NCBI GenBank assembly: GCA_028718125.1
Contig: JAQUMN010000004.1
Location: 62,001 to 126,000 of the forward strand
DNA from: Kiritimatiellia bacterium
Lineage (GTDB): Bacteria; Verrucomicrobiota; Kiritimatiellia; JAAZAB01
DNA length: 64,000 nucleotides
Direction of reading: 5' to 3'
The notes beneath the pieces were generated by a model. The model did no database searches, was not told the DNA's origin, and saw only the letters and a program-made list of their open reading frames with translations. Positions 47,204 to 57,996 of the stretch are shown here, piece by piece (the stretch's first letter is position 1; each line of letters starts with the position of its first letter). A program made the position numbers and the translations under genes.

Positions 47204-49069
47204 TCAGGCCAGCACGGACAGGGCGGCGTCAACCCGGCCCATGGGGGCGGAGATCTGAAAGCCGGCCACCGCGTCCGCGATGCGTTCCCGGATTTCGCGG
47301 GCAATCTCGACGCCCATCTTGAGACCGTCTTCCTTGGTGCCGCACTTGCCCATGCGCTGGAGGATGCTTTCCGGCACCACGACCCCGGGCACATGGCGGC
47401 TCATGAATTCCGCGTTCTTGAACGAGAGCAGCGGATAAATCCCGGCCAGGATCGGAATGGTCTTGGGGTGCTTGCGGACCCGGTCCACAAACCGGAGCAG
47501 CGCCTCAACCTCGAACACGGGTTGCGTGAAGGCAAACTCCGCGCCGGCTTCGATCTTCTGAAAGAAGCGGGAAATCTCCCGCTCCATCTCCACGGCCACC
47601 GGGTTGGCGCCAACCCCGATGGCCAGGGCCGTCGGTTGCACGATTGACTGGCCGGCCGCGTCGAACCCGTGATTGAGGTTGTTGACCAGCCGGGCAAGGC
47701 CGATGGAATCCAGATCAAAGACCCCGGTCGCGTCGGGATAGTTGCCCAGCTTGGGCGGGTCGCCGGTAATGAACATCCACGTCTTCAGGCCCAGCGCGTA
47801 AGCGCCCAGGAGATCCGACTGCATGCCGATCAGGTTGCGGTCGCGGCAGCAGTAATGCGGGATGGGCTCGATCTTCAATTCCTTCAACATGGAAAACGCC
47901 GTAGCCACGACGGACATGCGGGCGCTGGCGCGCGGGCCATCGGGGAGGTTGATTGCATCCACGCCGACGGCCTGGCACGCTCGGCACTTGTCAAGAAAAG
48001 CCCGCAGCCCGCCGCCGCTCGAAGGCGGCAGCATCTCGATGGACGTTGCCCGCTGGCCGGACGCCAACTTGGCGGCAAACGCCGACTTTTCCGGGAATGG
48101 GATCGCCGCCGGCATTGGACCAGCGCTTTTACCGGATGCCGGCCCGGACACCGGTTTGGAGGCAATTGCGATGTATTGCTTCACGCCGCTCATGGATTTA
48201 ACGGCCCGCGCGGCCATGCGGATATGGGAGGGGGTCGTGCCGCAACAGCCGCCAACGCCGCGCGCGCCCAATTCAACATAACGCCGGCAGAACTCCGTGA
48301 AGTATTCCGGGCTGTTAAGATAGAGCATCCGGCCGCCGACTTCGCGGGGACCGCCCGCGTTGGGCATGATGACGACAGGCTTGGTGGTGCAGGCAATGAC
48401 GTTTTTCACGGCATAGAAGAGATCCGCTGGTCCGCGTCCGCAATTCAGGCCGATGATATCCACATTCGGATCCGCTTCCAGGCGCCGCGCAAACATCTCT
48501 TCCGGTTTCACTCCGACCGGTTCCAGGGGTTTCGGGATGATGGTAAAAGAGCTCATCACCGGCAGGTTGTGGCGTTTGGCAATTCGAGCAGCCTGCTGGA
48601 GCTGGTCGATGTCAAGAAAGGTCTCGAGGAGCAGCAGGTCGATATCTTCGCCCGCAAGGACGGAAATCTGTTCGTTGAGGACATTGTCAACCTGCGCGAG
48701 GAGTTTGCTCGTTGGCTGCTGATCGGGCGCGAAACAGGGGCCCACGGAGGCCGCCACAAAAACTTTATCTTCGGCCGCCTCCCGGGCCAGGCGCACTGCG
48801 GCGCGGTTGATATCGGCCACGCGGTCGGCTAGTCCATAGGGGGCCAATTTCAGCCGGTTGGCGCCGAAGCTGTTGGTTTCGATGACGTCGGCGCCGGCCT
48901 CGACATATTCCCGGTGAATGCCCAGGATGAGCGGTCCTTGAGTCAGGCACAGTTCGTCGTAGCAGGCATTGAGGAAGATGCCGCGCTGGTAGATCATCGT
49001 CCCCATGGCACCGTCGAACACGAGCGCCCGTTCCCGGATTTGCCGGAGCAGGTTCCGCGACTTTTTCAT
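47204..49069 (-). CDS. bifunctional homocysteine S-methyltransferase / methylenetetrahydrofolate reductase
   Basis: N-half VFDGAMGTMIYQRG, GGCCGTTPSHIRM; C-half MetF-like EMLPPSSGG, YCCRDRN, TGDPPK. Confidence 0.93.
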   Translation of the reverse strand: MKKSRNLLRQIRERALVFDGAMGTMIYQRGIFLNACYDELCLTQGPLILGIHREYVEAGADVIETNSFGANRLKLAPYGLADRVADINRAAVRLAREAAEDKVFVAASVGPCFAPDQQPTSKLLAQVDNVLNEQISVLAGEDIDLLLLETFLDIDQLQQAARIAKRHNLPVMSSFTIIPKPLEPVGVKPEEMFARRLEADPNVDIIGLNCGRGPADLFYAVKNVIACTTKPVVIMPNAGGPREVGGRMLYLNSPEYFTEFCRRYVELGARGVGGCCGTTPSHIRMAARAVKSMSGVKQYIAIASKPVSGPASGKSAGPMPAAIPFPEKSAFAAKLASGQRATSIEMLPPSSGGGLRAFLDKCRACQAVGVDAINLPDGPRASARMSVVATAFSMLKELKIEPIPHYCCRDRNLIGMQSDLLGAYALGLKTWMFITGDPPKLGNYPDATGVFDLDSIGLARLVNNLNHGFDAAGQSIVQPTALAIGVGANPVAVEMEREISRFFQKIEAGAEFAFTQPVFEVEALLRFVDRVRKHPKTIPILAGIYPLLSFKNAEFMSRHVPGVVVPESILQRMGKCGTKEDGLKMGVEIAREIRERIADAVAGFQISAPMGRVDAALSVLA

Positions 49070-49186
49070 GGGAACTGATTTTACAAGCCGCTCCCCTCCT
49101 CGTCCAGCATAGAAAAAAGGCGGCTAAGACGCAGCGTCTGATTCCGAAAACATATTATAAATGAAACGCGTCCCCGGTCCTTGAAA

Positions 49187-50095
49187 TCATTTGCGTTTGA
49201 TGAAAGTCCCCTGTTTATATTCCTCAAAAGCAATTTGCAATTCCTCCCGGGTATTCATTACGATGGGGCCATACCAAGCAACGGGTTCGCCAATGGGTTT
49301 GCCGGAAATCAGCAGGAATCGCACGGTATGCGCCTCGGTAAAAACCCTTATCTCGTCGCCGTCATCAAACATGACAATCGTCCCGTTGCCGACAAATGGA
49401 TCGTGTTGTATATCGAAGTAATTGGCTCCTTCCGCTTCGTAAGTGAATGGATTTTTGTCCCTGCAGAAATAGCCTTGGCCATTGATGATGTAAGCGAAGA
49501 CCGTGTGGCCCCGCATCGTGGGGTGTCTGAATTCCGAATGTGCAGGAACCGTAACGTCGATATACTCAGGGTTGATTACAATTCCCCTGACCGGACCCTT
49601 AACGCCGGCCACTTCGCCGGCAATGATCCTGATGGTCGTGCCATTGGGCAGCTTGATTTCGGGTATTTGGCTACTGGCCACGTCTCGATACCGCGGGTCC
49701 ATCATCTTGTCCCGGGCCGGCAAATTGGCCCAGAGCTGAAATCCATACATTTTTTCGTTTGCATCGCCTTTAGGCATTTCCTGGTGGATGATCCCGCTTC
49801 CGGCGGTCATCCACTGTATATCCCCCGAGCGAATAACACCTTTGTTTCCAAGACTATCGCCATGTTCTACGTCTCCAGCCAGGACATAGGTGATTGTTTC
49901 AATCCCGCGATGAGGATGCCAGGGGAACCCTTTTAGATAATGGGCTGGATTATCGGAGCGAAAGTCGTTAAGCAGCAGGAAAGGATCGAACATGGGCACT
50001 TCACTGAATCCAAAAGCCCTTTTCAAGTGAACGCCCGCCCCCTCGATCGTCGGTTTGCTCTTTAGAACTTTCCGGATTTTCCGAATGGCAGGCAT
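49187..50095 (-). CDS. pirin family protein
   Basis: DPFLLLNDFRSDNPAHYLKGFPWHPHRGIETITYVLAG, GSGIIHQEMP. Confidence 0.94.
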   Translation of the reverse strand: MPAIRKIRKVLKSKPTIEGAGVHLKRAFGFSEVPMFDPFLLLNDFRSDNPAHYLKGFPWHPHRGIETITYVLAGDVEHGDSLGNKGVIRSGDIQWMTAGSGIIHQEMPKGDANEKMYGFQLWANLPARDKMMDPRYRDVASSQIPEIKLPNGTTIRIIAGEVAGVKGPVRGIVINPEYIDVTVPAHSEFRHPTMRGHTVFAYIINGQGYFCRDKNPFTYEAEGANYFDIQHDPFVGNGTIVMFDDGDEIRVFTEAHTVRFLLISGKPIGEPVAWYGPIVMNTREELQIAFEEYKQGTFIKRK

Positions 50096-50124
50096 AAAAA
50101 CATCCCCTTTTAACTCGGGATTTT

Positions 50125-50529
50125 TCACGGCGCGCCAAGGGCTGTTCTTGTGCCCCCCGGTTGCGATCCCGATTCCACTTTGAATGAGTCAAGCCATTGT
50201 TGGAGAATGGTCCGGTCAATGAGAATGCATTCTGTGCCGCGCGCAAATTCACGGGCATCTTCCGTGAAACTACTATTAGTAACGACCATCGCCTTGGTGC
50301 AGTTGTAGTATTTCATCCCAGCCACAGCGTCATTGACGGCCTTCCTTACGATCTTGTTCTTGGAGCGTTTGACCTGGCCTGCAATCCGTTCCTTGTCCTT
50401 ATGGATGATCATGTCAACGCCATAGTCGCCAGCGTCCCGCAGGTTTCCAACTTCATAGCCCCGTTGCACCAAAAGACTGGCTACAAGTTTTTCAAAAGTC
50501 GATCCGTACATAACGTTCACGGCTGACAT
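50125..50529 (-). CDS. Mrr-like restriction endonuclease-fold (PD-(D/E)XK) protein
   Basis: FEKLVASLLVQRGYEV...GDYGVDMIIHKDKERIAGQVKRSKNK. Confidence 0.82.
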   Translation of the reverse strand: MSAVNVMYGSTFEKLVASLLVQRGYEVGNLRDAGDYGVDMIIHKDKERIAGQVKRSKNKIVRKAVNDAVAGMKYYNCTKAMVVTNSSFTEDAREFARGTECILIDRTILQQWLDSFKVESGSQPGGTRTALGAP

Positions 50530-50797
50530 GTCCGGCGCCGCATTGGAAGCGGCGGCATTCGGGTTGTCTCTGCCAGGGCGCAGGTTGCAATTTCAAGTGC
50601 AAAAGAATGGCCGCTGCAAACTTTCTGCACATGTCTCTTCGCTTGAATAAAACCCGATCATTTCGGTGATATCAATGAAATGATTCATCATTCATTAAAG
50701 CTTATATACTGGTAGTTCTTGATTGCTTTCAATGTATCGCGCGCTCATTTTCTGCCCCCTCTGACCGCTTACGATCTTTCCTTCTCATTTTCCAAAC

Positions 50798-50831
50798 AAC
50801 ATTCTAACATTCTGCAGAATGTTAGAATGTT
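50798..50831. promoter_or_regulatory. perfect 34-bp palindrome (putative operator) at the 3' end of the HTH gene
   Basis: AACATTCTAACATTCTGCAGAATGTTAGAATGTT is identical to its reverse complement. Confidence 0.8.
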
Positions 50832-51088
50832 CTCATGAACCTCAGGAAGGATCTGCCGTAAGGCGAAAGGGAATGGGCGACCTGGCGGCCGCGGTATTGC
50901 TTGTTCAAAAGGCCGGCCTGAACCAGCGAGCGCGTGTGTTGCGAAATGGTTTTCATGTTGGCGCCAAGCACGCCGGCGAGCTTTTCAACCGTAATGCCGT
51001 CGTTTTGCTCAACGACGCGCAAAATGGCAATGCGCCGATAATTGGCCGCTCCCTTAAAATGCCGCTCCAGTTGTTTTGGTGTTTTCAT
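50822..51088 (-). CDS. small winged-HTH (ArsR-like) regulator
   Basis: ANYRRIAILRVVEQNDGITVEKLAGVLGANMKTISQHTRSLVQAGLLNKQYRGRQVAHSLSPYG. Confidence 0.85.
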   Translation of the reverse strand: MKTPKQLERHFKGAANYRRIAILRVVEQNDGITVEKLAGVLGANMKTISQHTRSLVQAGLLNKQYRGRQVAHSLSPYGRSFLRFMRTF

Positions 51089-51109
51089 ATGTGATGCCCA
51101 AGCAAATAT

Positions 51110-51143
51110 AACATTCCAATATTCTGCAGAATGTTAGAATGTT
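51110..51143. promoter_or_regulatory. near-palindromic operator upstream of the HTH gene
   Basis: AACATTCCAATATTCTGCAGAATGTTAGAATGTT, 32/34 identical to 50798-50831; overlaps a TTGACA -35-like hexamer on the minus strand. Confidence 0.8.
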
Positions 51144-51303
51144 GTCAAGAAAGGAAAACGATCGTGTTCGTTACATTCCACGCCGGGGCGGCAATTATTC
51201 GTGTGTAATATCCCCTTCGCCAAGGGGCACCGGTGGGGTCAGGTGCGCGGGCCATAAAAGGCAAATCTGCAAACAACGCGCAACTTTGAGATACGTGCTT
51301 CTC

Positions 51304-52680
51304 TCAGACCGGTAAACGTAAGACGCCGATCGGGTGGGTTTTCCAGCGACCGGTCAGGAACCATCCGGTCACCAGCAGCGCGTGGACCATGATCGCGATC
51401 CCGATGGCCCACCAGATCCCCTGGGTCGCGGGGTGAATAATGCGGGACAAGAAAAAGGCCAGAGGGACCTGCAGGCCCCACAGGCTGATTACCGTGAAGA
51501 TCATCGTGGCCATCGTCTGCCCGGCGCCATCCAGCGCCCGGCCCAGCACAATGGCCAGGGCCACGAAAATGTAGAACGGCGATACGGTGCGCAGATAATT
51601 GGCGCCGACGCTGACGACCTCCGGGTTGTCATCAAACAGGCGCACAAACGGCGGGGCGAATACGATGATCACGGCCGCCGATATCGCCATGATTGCCACG
51701 TCCATGCCCGTCGCCAGCCACGCCGCGGACCGGGATCGGTCCGGCCTCCCGGCTCCAAGGTTCTGGCCGACCATCGTGGCGGCGGCATTTCCAAGCACAA
51801 AAGCCGGCATCAGGATAATCATGTGAAACCGCAGCCCGATGCCATATCCGGCGATCGCGGCGGTCCCACACAGCGCGACGATCCGCATCAGGATCAGCGC
51901 CATCAGGCCGCGGGAGAGCATCTGGCCGGAGCTTGGAATACCGATGCGCATGAGCGTCCAGACCAGGGTCGGCTGGAGCCGCCACTGGCTCGCACGGACA
52001 TGCAGCCCGGAGACGCCGCGTAATAGATAGCCAACAACGAGGCTGGCAGCGATCGCTTGCGAAATCACCGTTGCCCAGGCGGCGCCACGCACTTCCAGGC
52101 GGGGAAATCCCAGGAGGCCGTAGATCAACACCGGGTCGAGCACGATGTTAATAACATTGGCCAACAGCATCGCGAACATCGGCAGCATGGTGTTGCCGAC
52201 CCCCTGCAAGGCGCTGTTACCGATGAACAACACAAAGACCGTGAAACATCCTATGAATGAAATATCAAGATAATCCCGCGCGAGCCGGGTCACGGTTTCA
52301 TCGGCGCCGAGAAGCCGGCAGAGATCGCCGGCAAAAAACCATCCGATAACCCCGGTCGCCACGCCGATCAGGAGCGCAACCAGGAGCGACTGGCCGGCAG
52401 TGTCGGATGCCTCATCCAGCTGCCCGGCGCCGGCGAATCGCGAAACCATGGCAACCGTGCCGGTCGCCGCTCCCATGACGATGGGGAACAGCAACATGAG
52501 AATCGTTCCGCTCATCGCCAGGGCGGCTACCGCATCCGACCCCAGCTTGCCTACCCAGAAGAGATTAATGAGGCTTTGAAAGTTCTGGAGCATGGCGCCG
52601 GCAAACATCGGCCCGGCCAGCTTCATCAGACTTTTTAGAATGGGCCCGGTGGTCAAATCGTTGATATTTCGCTGTTGCAA
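51304..52680 (-). CDS. MATE family efflux transporter
   Basis: 12-TM pattern, GPMFAGAMLQNFQSLINLFWVGKLGSDAVAALA. Confidence 0.93.
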   Translation of the reverse strand: MQQRNINDLTTGPILKSLMKLAGPMFAGAMLQNFQSLINLFWVGKLGSDAVAALAMSGTILMLLFPIVMGAATGTVAMVSRFAGAGQLDEASDTAGQSLLVALLIGVATGVIGWFFAGDLCRLLGADETVTRLARDYLDISFIGCFTVFVLFIGNSALQGVGNTMLPMFAMLLANVINIVLDPVLIYGLLGFPRLEVRGAAWATVISQAIAASLVVGYLLRGVSGLHVRASQWRLQPTLVWTLMRIGIPSSGQMLSRGLMALILMRIVALCGTAAIAGYGIGLRFHMIILMPAFVLGNAAATMVGQNLGAGRPDRSRSAAWLATGMDVAIMAISAAVIIVFAPPFVRLFDDNPEVVSVGANYLRTVSPFYIFVALAIVLGRALDGAGQTMATMIFTVISLWGLQVPLAFFLSRIIHPATQGIWWAIGIAIMVHALLVTGWFLTGRWKTHPIGVLRLPV

Positions 52681-52740
52681 GACGTACCTACCTTAATTGC
52701 GCGATGCAAAATCAAGACGACAGCTTAAAGTTCCCGGCCA

Positions 52741-53916
52741 TTACAACGCCGGCCATCCAGCAACATGCCGGCGCAGGTCGGCCAGGCGCCGCGTGGCCTC
52801 GCGCAATGTGGCTTCGCGCTTAGCAAAGTGGAAACGGATAAATTGCTGAATCGGCTCGTGGAAGAAACTCGACCCCGGCACCGCCGCCACGCCCACGGTG
52901 CGGGCCAGCCATTCGCAGAAAGCTGTGTCGTCCCGCACCCCGAATTCGGATACGTCCACCATGACATAATAGGCGCCGGCCGGACGGGTATAGCGCAGGC
53001 CGGCCGCATCCAAGCCGGCCAGGAACAGGTCCCGCTTGGCCGTGTAGTCCGCGCGCAACTGCTCATAGTAGGCATCGGGAAAATTCAGCGCGGTCACCGC
53101 CGCCTCCTGGAGCGGGGCCGCGGCCCCAACGGTAAGGAAATCATGCACCTTGCGGACGCCATCAATGATGGCGGCCGGAGCAATCACATAGCCCAACCGC
53201 CAGCCAGTAATGGAATAGGTTTTCGAAAGCGAACTGCAGGAAAGCGTACGCGCAGCCATGCCCGGCAGGGAAGCAAAATAGACGTGCGCGTGGGGCGCAT
53301 AGACGATGTGCTCGTACACTTCGTCGGTGATGACGAACACATCGAACTCCTCCGCCAGGTGTGCGATGGCTTCCAGTTCCAGGCGCGTAAAAACCTTGCC
53401 GGTCGGGTTGGAAGGATTGCATAAAATCAGCGCCTTGGGCCGCTGTTCGAAAGCGCGCCGGAGTTCATCCGGATCGAACCTGAAATCCGGCGGACGCAGC
53501 GGCACATAAATCGGCTCCGCGCCCGCCAGGATCGCATCGGCCCCGTAATTCTCGTAAAACGGCGAAAAGACGATGACCTTATCGCCGGGATTACAGGCCG
53601 TCATCATCGCGGCCATCATCGCTTCCGTGCTGCCGCAGGTTACTACGAGATGCTCATCGGCATCCACGGGGATGCCCATCCACCGGCTCTGCTTGCGGGC
53701 CAGGGCCTGGCGGAAATTGGGCGCGCCCCAAGTGACCGCATACTGGTGCGGCCCGGTGCGGCTGACCTTCTCAAGCGCTGACTGCAATTCGGCGGGCGGA
53801 TCGAAATCCGGAAAACCCTGCGACAGGTTGATGGCCCCGCAGGCATTGGCCACGCGGGTCATCCGGCGGATGACGGATTCGGTAAAATGACTGGTTCGTT
53901 GACTGGTTGACGGCAT
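52741..53916 (-). CDS. class I/II pyridoxal-phosphate aminotransferase
   Basis: INLSQGFPDFDPP, NPSNPTGKVFT, SSLSKTYSITGWRLGYV. Confidence 0.93.
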   Translation of the reverse strand: MPSTSQRTSHFTESVIRRMTRVANACGAINLSQGFPDFDPPAELQSALEKVSRTGPHQYAVTWGAPNFRQALARKQSRWMGIPVDADEHLVVTCGSTEAMMAAMMTACNPGDKVIVFSPFYENYGADAILAGAEPIYVPLRPPDFRFDPDELRRAFEQRPKALILCNPSNPTGKVFTRLELEAIAHLAEEFDVFVITDEVYEHIVYAPHAHVYFASLPGMAARTLSCSSLSKTYSITGWRLGYVIAPAAIIDGVRKVHDFLTVGAAAPLQEAAVTALNFPDAYYEQLRADYTAKRDLFLAGLDAAGLRYTRPAGAYYVMVDVSEFGVRDDTAFCEWLARTVGVAAVPGSSFFHEPIQQFIRFHFAKREATLREATRRLADLRRHVAGWPAL

Positions 53917-53940
53917 AAGCGGACGCCTTAAAGAATTCTG

Positions 53941-55617
53941 TCATTTGTGCGACACGGGACGGAACTGGACCCGATGGGGGCGGTCGGCGGCATCGCCCAG
54001 CAGGCTTCGGCGGTGCTCATGATAGGCATCGTAGTTGCCCTCGAACCACGTTACCCGGCTGTCGCCTTCAAACGCCAGGATGTGGGTCGCCACGCGGTCC
54101 AGGAACCAGCGGTCGTGGCTGACCACCACCGCGCAGCCGCCAAAATTGGTTATGGCTTCCTCGAGCGCGCGCAGGGTGTTGACATCGAGGTCGTTGGTCG
54201 GCTCATCCAAAAGCAAAAGATTGCCGCCGCCCCGCAGGAGCTTGGCCAGATGCACCCGGTTACGCTCGCCGCCCGAGAGCTGGCCGACGCGCTTCTGCTG
54301 GTCACTACCCTTGAAATTGAATCTCCCGCAGTAGGCGCGCCCGTTCATCTGCCGCCCGCCCAAGTCCAGGAATTCCAATCCGCCGGTAATTTCCTCGTAA
54401 ATCGTGTGGTTGGGATCGAGGGTTTCGCGGCTCTGATCCACGTGCGCGGGCACCACCGTCGCGCCCACGGACAGGCGCCCGGAAGTCACCGGCTCCTGGC
54501 CGAGGATCATGCGAAACAACGTGGTCTTGCCGGCGCCGTTGCCGCCGATCACACCCACGATGCCGCCGCGGGGCAGGTCAAAATTGACGTCCTCCATGAG
54601 CAAGCGCTCGCCGAAGGACTTGCTGACGGCTTCGGCGCGCACAACCAGATCGCCGAGCCGGGGCCCCGGCGGGATCTGGATCTCCAGGGAATCCTCGCGC
54701 GTATCCACCTGCTGGCCGGCCAACTCTTCGTAGCGTTTCAGGCGGGCTTTGCCCTTGGCTCGCCGTCCCGACGGGTTCATCCGCACCCAACTCAATTCCT
54801 GCTCCAGCAATTTGCGCCGGGAGCTGGCCTGTTTGCTCTCGCGTTCCATCTGGGCCTGTTTCTGCTCCAGCCAGCTCTCGTAATTGCCCTTATAAGGATA
54901 CGCATGGCCGCCATCAAGCTCCAGGATCCAGCCGGTCACGTTGTTAAGGAAGTACCGGTCGTGCGTCACCACCACCACCGTGCCCTTGAACTTCTGCAGA
55001 TAGGCCTCGAGCCAGGCAACCGATTCCGCGTCCAGATGATTGGTGGGTTCATCGAGCAACAGCGCGTCCGGGTTGGAAATCAGCAGGCGGCAAAGCGCCA
55101 CCCGGCGCTTTTCGCCGCCGGAGAGCTTGGCCACCGCGGCCTCGCCCGGCGGCAGGCGCAGGGCATCCATGGCCAGTTCCACGTTGTGGTCGAGTTCCCA
55201 GAGATCATGCCGGTCAATCAGGTCCTGGAGCCGGCCCAGTTCGTTGTTGAGTTTTTCCGATTCCGCCGCCGTCGGCTTGGCGCCGAGCCGGTCGCAGACT
55301 TCATCATACTGCTTGGTAATGGCGCGCTCACCGACGATGCCCTCCTCGACGATCTCGGCCACGGTCTTGGCGGGGTCCAGCTGTGGCTCCTGGGGCAGGT
55401 GCCCCATTTTGATGCCTTTGGCTACGTAGACATCGCCCATCACCTCCGTATCCAGGCCGCCGATGATTTTGAGCAGGGATGATTTGCCCGAGCCGTTGGC
55501 GCCGATGACGCCGATCTTGGCGCCGAAGTAGAACGCCAGGGTGATATCGTCCAGGACGTTCACGCGGTTGTACTGCTTGGTGACCCGCTGTAATGTGAAT
55601 ATGTATTCGCCGGCCAT
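53941..55617 (-). CDS. ettA: ABC-F translational throttle protein EttA
   Basis: [16 protein letters not shown], two Walker A/signature/Walker B sets, length 558 aa. Confidence 0.95.
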   Translation of the reverse strand: MAGEYIFTLQRVTKQYNRVNVLDDITLAFYFGAKIGVIGANGSGKSSLLKIIGGLDTEVMGDVYVAKGIKMGHLPQEPQLDPAKTVAEIVEEGIVGERAITKQYDEVCDRLGAKPTAAESEKLNNELGRLQDLIDRHDLWELDHNVELAMDALRLPPGEAAVAKLSGGEKRRVALCRLLISNPDALLLDEPTNHLDAESVAWLEAYLQKFKGTVVVVTHDRYFLNNVTGWILELDGGHAYPYKGNYESWLEQKQAQMERESKQASSRRKLLEQELSWVRMNPSGRRAKGKARLKRYEELAGQQVDTREDSLEIQIPPGPRLGDLVVRAEAVSKSFGERLLMEDVNFDLPRGGIVGVIGGNGAGKTTLFRMILGQEPVTSGRLSVGATVVPAHVDQSRETLDPNHTIYEEITGGLEFLDLGGRQMNGRAYCGRFNFKGSDQQKRVGQLSGGERNRVHLAKLLRGGGNLLLLDEPTNDLDVNTLRALEEAITNFGGCAVVVSHDRWFLDRVATHILAFEGDSRVTWFEGNYDAYHEHRRSLLGDAADRPHRVQFRPVSHK

Positions 55618-55673
55618 GGTGATTTCGTAATATGGTTATGCTATGTTTTTTGCGTATTCCACCAGCAACGTAG

Positions 55674-55895
55674 CGCATTTCGTTCGCAACGGGCGCGTCA
55701 TTTTGCCTCGTCTGCGGACTTCCCGATCTCGCGCATACACATGTATAGCGCATCGCTCGGCGCGCCCTCATCCGAAGCAAACTGGCGTGTCCGTTGCGAA
55801 CCACGGCCAGAGCCGTGGACGCGAAATGCGTTCCGTGGTCACATCCGCCTTCGTCCCGATACCCGCCTAAACGGCGTGACCGGGACTACGGCGGA
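55674..55895 (-). ncRNA. structured element family SE, copy C (5' leader of ettA)
   Basis: Minus strand: P0 TCCGCC/GGCGGA, linker GATGTGACC, P1 CGCATTTCG/CGAAATGCG + CCGTTGCGAA/TTCGCAACGG, side hairpin CCACGGC/GCCGTGG, apical ATAC-ATGT-GTAT. Confidence 0.65.
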
Positions 55896-55965
55896 CAAGT
55901 CGTGTTGTGCCCAACGCGAGGAAAAAAATCCGTGTTCATCCGTTGTTAAAAATGATTTTGTCTCG

Positions 55966-57747
55966 TCACGGCTTGAAATCGCGCTTGCGCAGGCGAACGC
56001 TTTTCGGCGTGACCTCCACCAGCTCGTCGTCATTTATATAGGCGATGCAGGCATCCAAACTCATCTGGGTGGGCGGCGTGAGAATGATGTTCTCGTCGGA
56101 ACCGGCGGCGCGCATATTGGTGAGTTTCTTGCCTTTGGCCGGATTGACCACCAGGTCGTTGTCGCGGCAATGTTCGCCGATAATCTGGCCGCGGTAAATG
56201 CGCTCGCCGGGGCCCATGAAGAGCCGGCCGCGATCCTGCAGGTTAAACAGCGCAAATGCCACCGTGGTGCAGTCCTGCATGCTGATCAGCACGCCATTGC
56301 GCCGGTTGCGCATTTCGCCGACATGCGGCCCGTAGCCGGAGAAAATATAATTCAGCACGCCCATGCCCTTGGTGTCGGACATGAATTCGCCCTTGAAACC
56401 GAACAGGCCGCGGGTGGGGATCTTGTAAGTCAGGCGCACCATGTCCGCGTTCCGATCCATGGTCAGCATCTGGCCCTTACGGCCGCCGAGTTTCTCGATA
56501 ACGGTGCCCATATAGGCTTCGGGCACGTCAATCGTCACCTCTTCGTAAGGCTCCAGCAGTTCGCCGTTTTCTTCCTTCGTGATCACATGTGGACTGGAAA
56601 CCTGGAATTCAAATCCCTCGCGCCGCATGGTTTCCACCTTGATGGAGATATGCAGTTCGCCGCGGCCGGAAACCTTGAAGCCATTGCCCTCCGGCAGTTC
56701 CTCCACGTGCAGGGCGACATCGCAGAGCGCTTCGCGTTGCAGGCGCTCCGCAAGGTGGATGCTGGTCGAAAACGTGCCTTCCTGGCCGGCAAACGGGGAA
56801 TTATTGGGCAGGAAATTCATGCTCACCGTGGGCGGATCCACCGGCAACGGCGGCAGGGGGCAGGGATTCTCCGGGTCGGTATAGGTGTCGCCGACCATCA
56901 CGCTCTCGAGCCCCGCGACGGCCACGACATCCCCCGCCTCGGCGGCGTCGGTTTCAACCTTGCGGTCGCGTTCGTAGCGATAAATCTTGGTAATCCGGGC
57001 GGCTTCATGCTTGCCCCCGGTCGTGGCCAGCAGCACGGGCATGTTCGGGACCAGGCGCCCCGCCGTGATCTTGCCGATCCCCAAGCGGCCGAGGAACGAG
57101 GAGTGATCGATGCTGGCCACCTGCAACTGGAGGGGAGCCTCAGGCGAGCCCTTGGGCGGCGGAATATATTTCAGGATGGCATCGAACAGCGGCCGCATGT
57201 CCGTGCCGAAATGGTCCGGATCCAGGCTTGCATGGCCATCGCGGGCCGAGGCATAGACAATGTGGAAATCGAGGATGCGGTTGGATGCGCCCAGCGTGAC
57301 AAAGAGATCGAAAACCTGGTCCACGACCCAATGGGCGCGCGCCGCCGGCTTATCGATCTTATTAATGACCAGAACAACCGGCAAATGGAGCGCCAGGGCT
57401 TTTTTGAGCACGAAATAAGTCTGCGGCATGGGCCCTTCCTGGGCATCCACCAGCAGGAGCGCGCCATCGGCCATTTGCAGGACCCGCTCGACTTCGCCGC
57501 CAAAATCGGCGTGGCCGGGCGTATCGATGATATTGATGGTATGGTCCTGGTAGCGGAACGAGCCGTTTTTCGATTTGATCGTAATGCCCCGCTCGCGCTC
57601 AAGATCGTTGCTGTCCATCAGCCGTTCGGTAAGCGCCTCGTTGTCGCGGAACGAGCCGCTCTGGCGCAGGAGCTTATCCACCAGCGTCGTTTTGCCGTGG
57701 TCGACGTGCGCGATGATCGCGATATTCCTGATTGTGTCTGTGTGCAT
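55966..57747 (-). CDS. typA: ribosome-associated GTPase TypA/BipA
   Basis: [41 protein letters not shown]; internal [11 protein letters not shown]. Confidence 0.95.
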   Translation of the reverse strand: MHTDTIRNIAIIAHVDHGKTTLVDKLLRQSGSFRDNEALTERLMDSNDLERERGITIKSKNGSFRYQDHTINIIDTPGHADFGGEVERVLQMADGALLLVDAQEGPMPQTYFVLKKALALHLPVVLVINKIDKPAARAHWVVDQVFDLFVTLGASNRILDFHIVYASARDGHASLDPDHFGTDMRPLFDAILKYIPPPKGSPEAPLQLQVASIDHSSFLGRLGIGKITAGRLVPNMPVLLATTGGKHEAARITKIYRYERDRKVETDAAEAGDVVAVAGLESVMVGDTYTDPENPCPLPPLPVDPPTVSMNFLPNNSPFAGQEGTFSTSIHLAERLQREALCDVALHVEELPEGNGFKVSGRGELHISIKVETMRREGFEFQVSSPHVITKEENGELLEPYEEVTIDVPEAYMGTVIEKLGGRKGQMLTMDRNADMVRLTYKIPTRGLFGFKGEFMSDTKGMGVLNYIFSGYGPHVGEMRNRRNGVLISMQDCTTVAFALFNLQDRGRLFMGPGERIYRGQIIGEHCRDNDLVVNPAKGKKLTNMRAAGSDENIILTPPTQMSLDACIAYINDDELVEVTPKSVRLRKRDFKP

Positions 57748-57790
57748 ATGTTCTTTAAGGTGCTCTGTTATCTGCAACCCAACAAGCTCT

Positions 57791-57996
57791 GCGGAATGGG
57801 CCAAACAGATCTCGCGTGATCCTGACCCGTCGGCTATGTTCTCGCGACTGGCGCATACACGGGTATTGCGCCAGCCGCGACGCCTTGCCGCCAAGTCAGT
57901 CTAACGCGTTCCCGTTTGGGTCCCGATCGGGAAACGCATCGGGACGACCCAATCCGCATCGCGGTTCATCCGCCAGGCCGCTGTGCGGCCTGGCGG
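57791..57996 (-). ncRNA. structured element family SE, copy D (divergent; 5' leader of typA)
   Basis: Minus strand: P0 12-bp CCGCCAGGCCGC/GCGGCCTGGCGG, linker GATGAACC, P1 GCGGATTGGG/CCCATTCCGC (9/10), hairpin GTCCCGAT/ATCGGGAC, apical ATAC-CCGT-GTAT within CTGGCGC/GCGCCAG. Confidence 0.5.

Noticed and set aside
47669-48832. 387-aa + strand ORF
   Set aside because: Antisense to the BHMT-MTHFR fusion gene.
53947-55482. 511-aa + strand ORF
   Set aside because: Antisense to ettA; no family resemblance.
55741-57819. 692-aa + strand ORF antisense to typA
   Set aside because: Shadow ORF of a high-GC gene; the minus strand encodes unmistakable TypA.
57970-57996. Rho-independent terminator
   Set aside because: Strong 12-bp stem but no U-tract on either strand; better explained as P0 of element D.
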